A stretch of DNA of 64,000 bases from Salvia splendens (Eukaryota; Streptophyta; Magnoliopsida; Lamiales; Lamiaceae), in assembly GCF_004379255.2 (NCBI RefSeq), contig NC_056033.1, forward strand, positions 42,062,719 to 42,126,718, given 5' to 3'. The notes beneath the pieces were generated by a model. That model did not search any database. It saw only the letters and a program-made list of their open reading frames with translations, and had not been told where the DNA came from. This document shows, one piece after another, positions 63,815 through 64,000 of the stretch; position 1 is the first letter of the stretch; the number at the start of each line of letters is the position of its first letter. The position numbers and the translations under genes were made by a program.

Positions 63815-64000
63815 CTGATTTGAAGACGAGAATTTACATTAGAATGAAATTTTCTGAAATATGCCATTAAGTTCTTTCACAGCTCATAGCTTTAGTTTCG
63901 CTAGATAGTTTGTAGACATACAATTTAATATTGCATCAGAGCAAGCACAAATGCAGATTGTATGAAAATCAAGGCATTATACACACACTAGACCACATTT

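Overview
This is a nuclear segment of a flowering plant. The protein-coding genes carry many GT-AG introns, encode plant-only families (SPIRRIG-type BEACH protein, INDETERMINATE DOMAIN zinc finger, class A heat stress factor, ETO1-like BTB/TPR protein, PEAPOD/TIFY protein), and sit in AT-rich intergenic DNA full of small plant transposons. A eudicot is clear. An asterid or Lamiales-type genome is my guess, not something the sequence proves.

Layout, left to right. (1) 329..16810, minus: most of a SPIRRIG (SPI)-like BEACH gene, 17 exons visible, with the C-terminal WD40 part cut off by the left edge. Its introns hold a 181-bp hAT-type MITE and half of a Stowaway MITE. (2) 17.5-28.1 kb: a transposon-rich block with several MITEs, a 3.28-kb hAT element that has matching ends, an identical 8-bp target duplication and an open transposase frame, and a decayed 1.9-kb PIF/Harbinger element. 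(3) 28182..37203, plus: a complete 15-exon JmjC oxygenase gene (JMJ31-like, 535 aa) whose start codon lies only about 50 bp from the Harbinger element. (4) 40979..43784, minus: a complete three-exon IDD zinc-finger gene (395 aa). (5) 48703..49515: a Harbinger-derived MITE with internal GC-rich repeats. (6) 50350..51788, minus: a two-exon heat stress factor (322 aa) with three heat shock elements upstream. (7) 56.6-57.2 kb: a palindromic 26-27 bp tandem repeat that may belong to an LTR relic. (8) 58377..62117, plus: an EOL1-like gene (ETO1 family) with a 1-nt insertion and a nonsense codon. Its first intron repeats the real 3' splice site three times as decoys. (9) 63464..63814, minus: the 3' part of a PEAPOD/TIFY4B-like gene, cut by the right edge.

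The genes do not form a pathway or operon; this is ordinary plant gene order. I found no new defence or metabolic system. The strongest points are the lesions and decoy splice sites in the EOL1-like gene, the seemingly intact hAT element, the Harbinger copy at the JMJ31-like promoter, and a family of MITEs whose exact ends and target duplications can be read. Exon borders were worked out by hand from splice signals, reading-frame continuity and remembered family sequences; no alignment was run.
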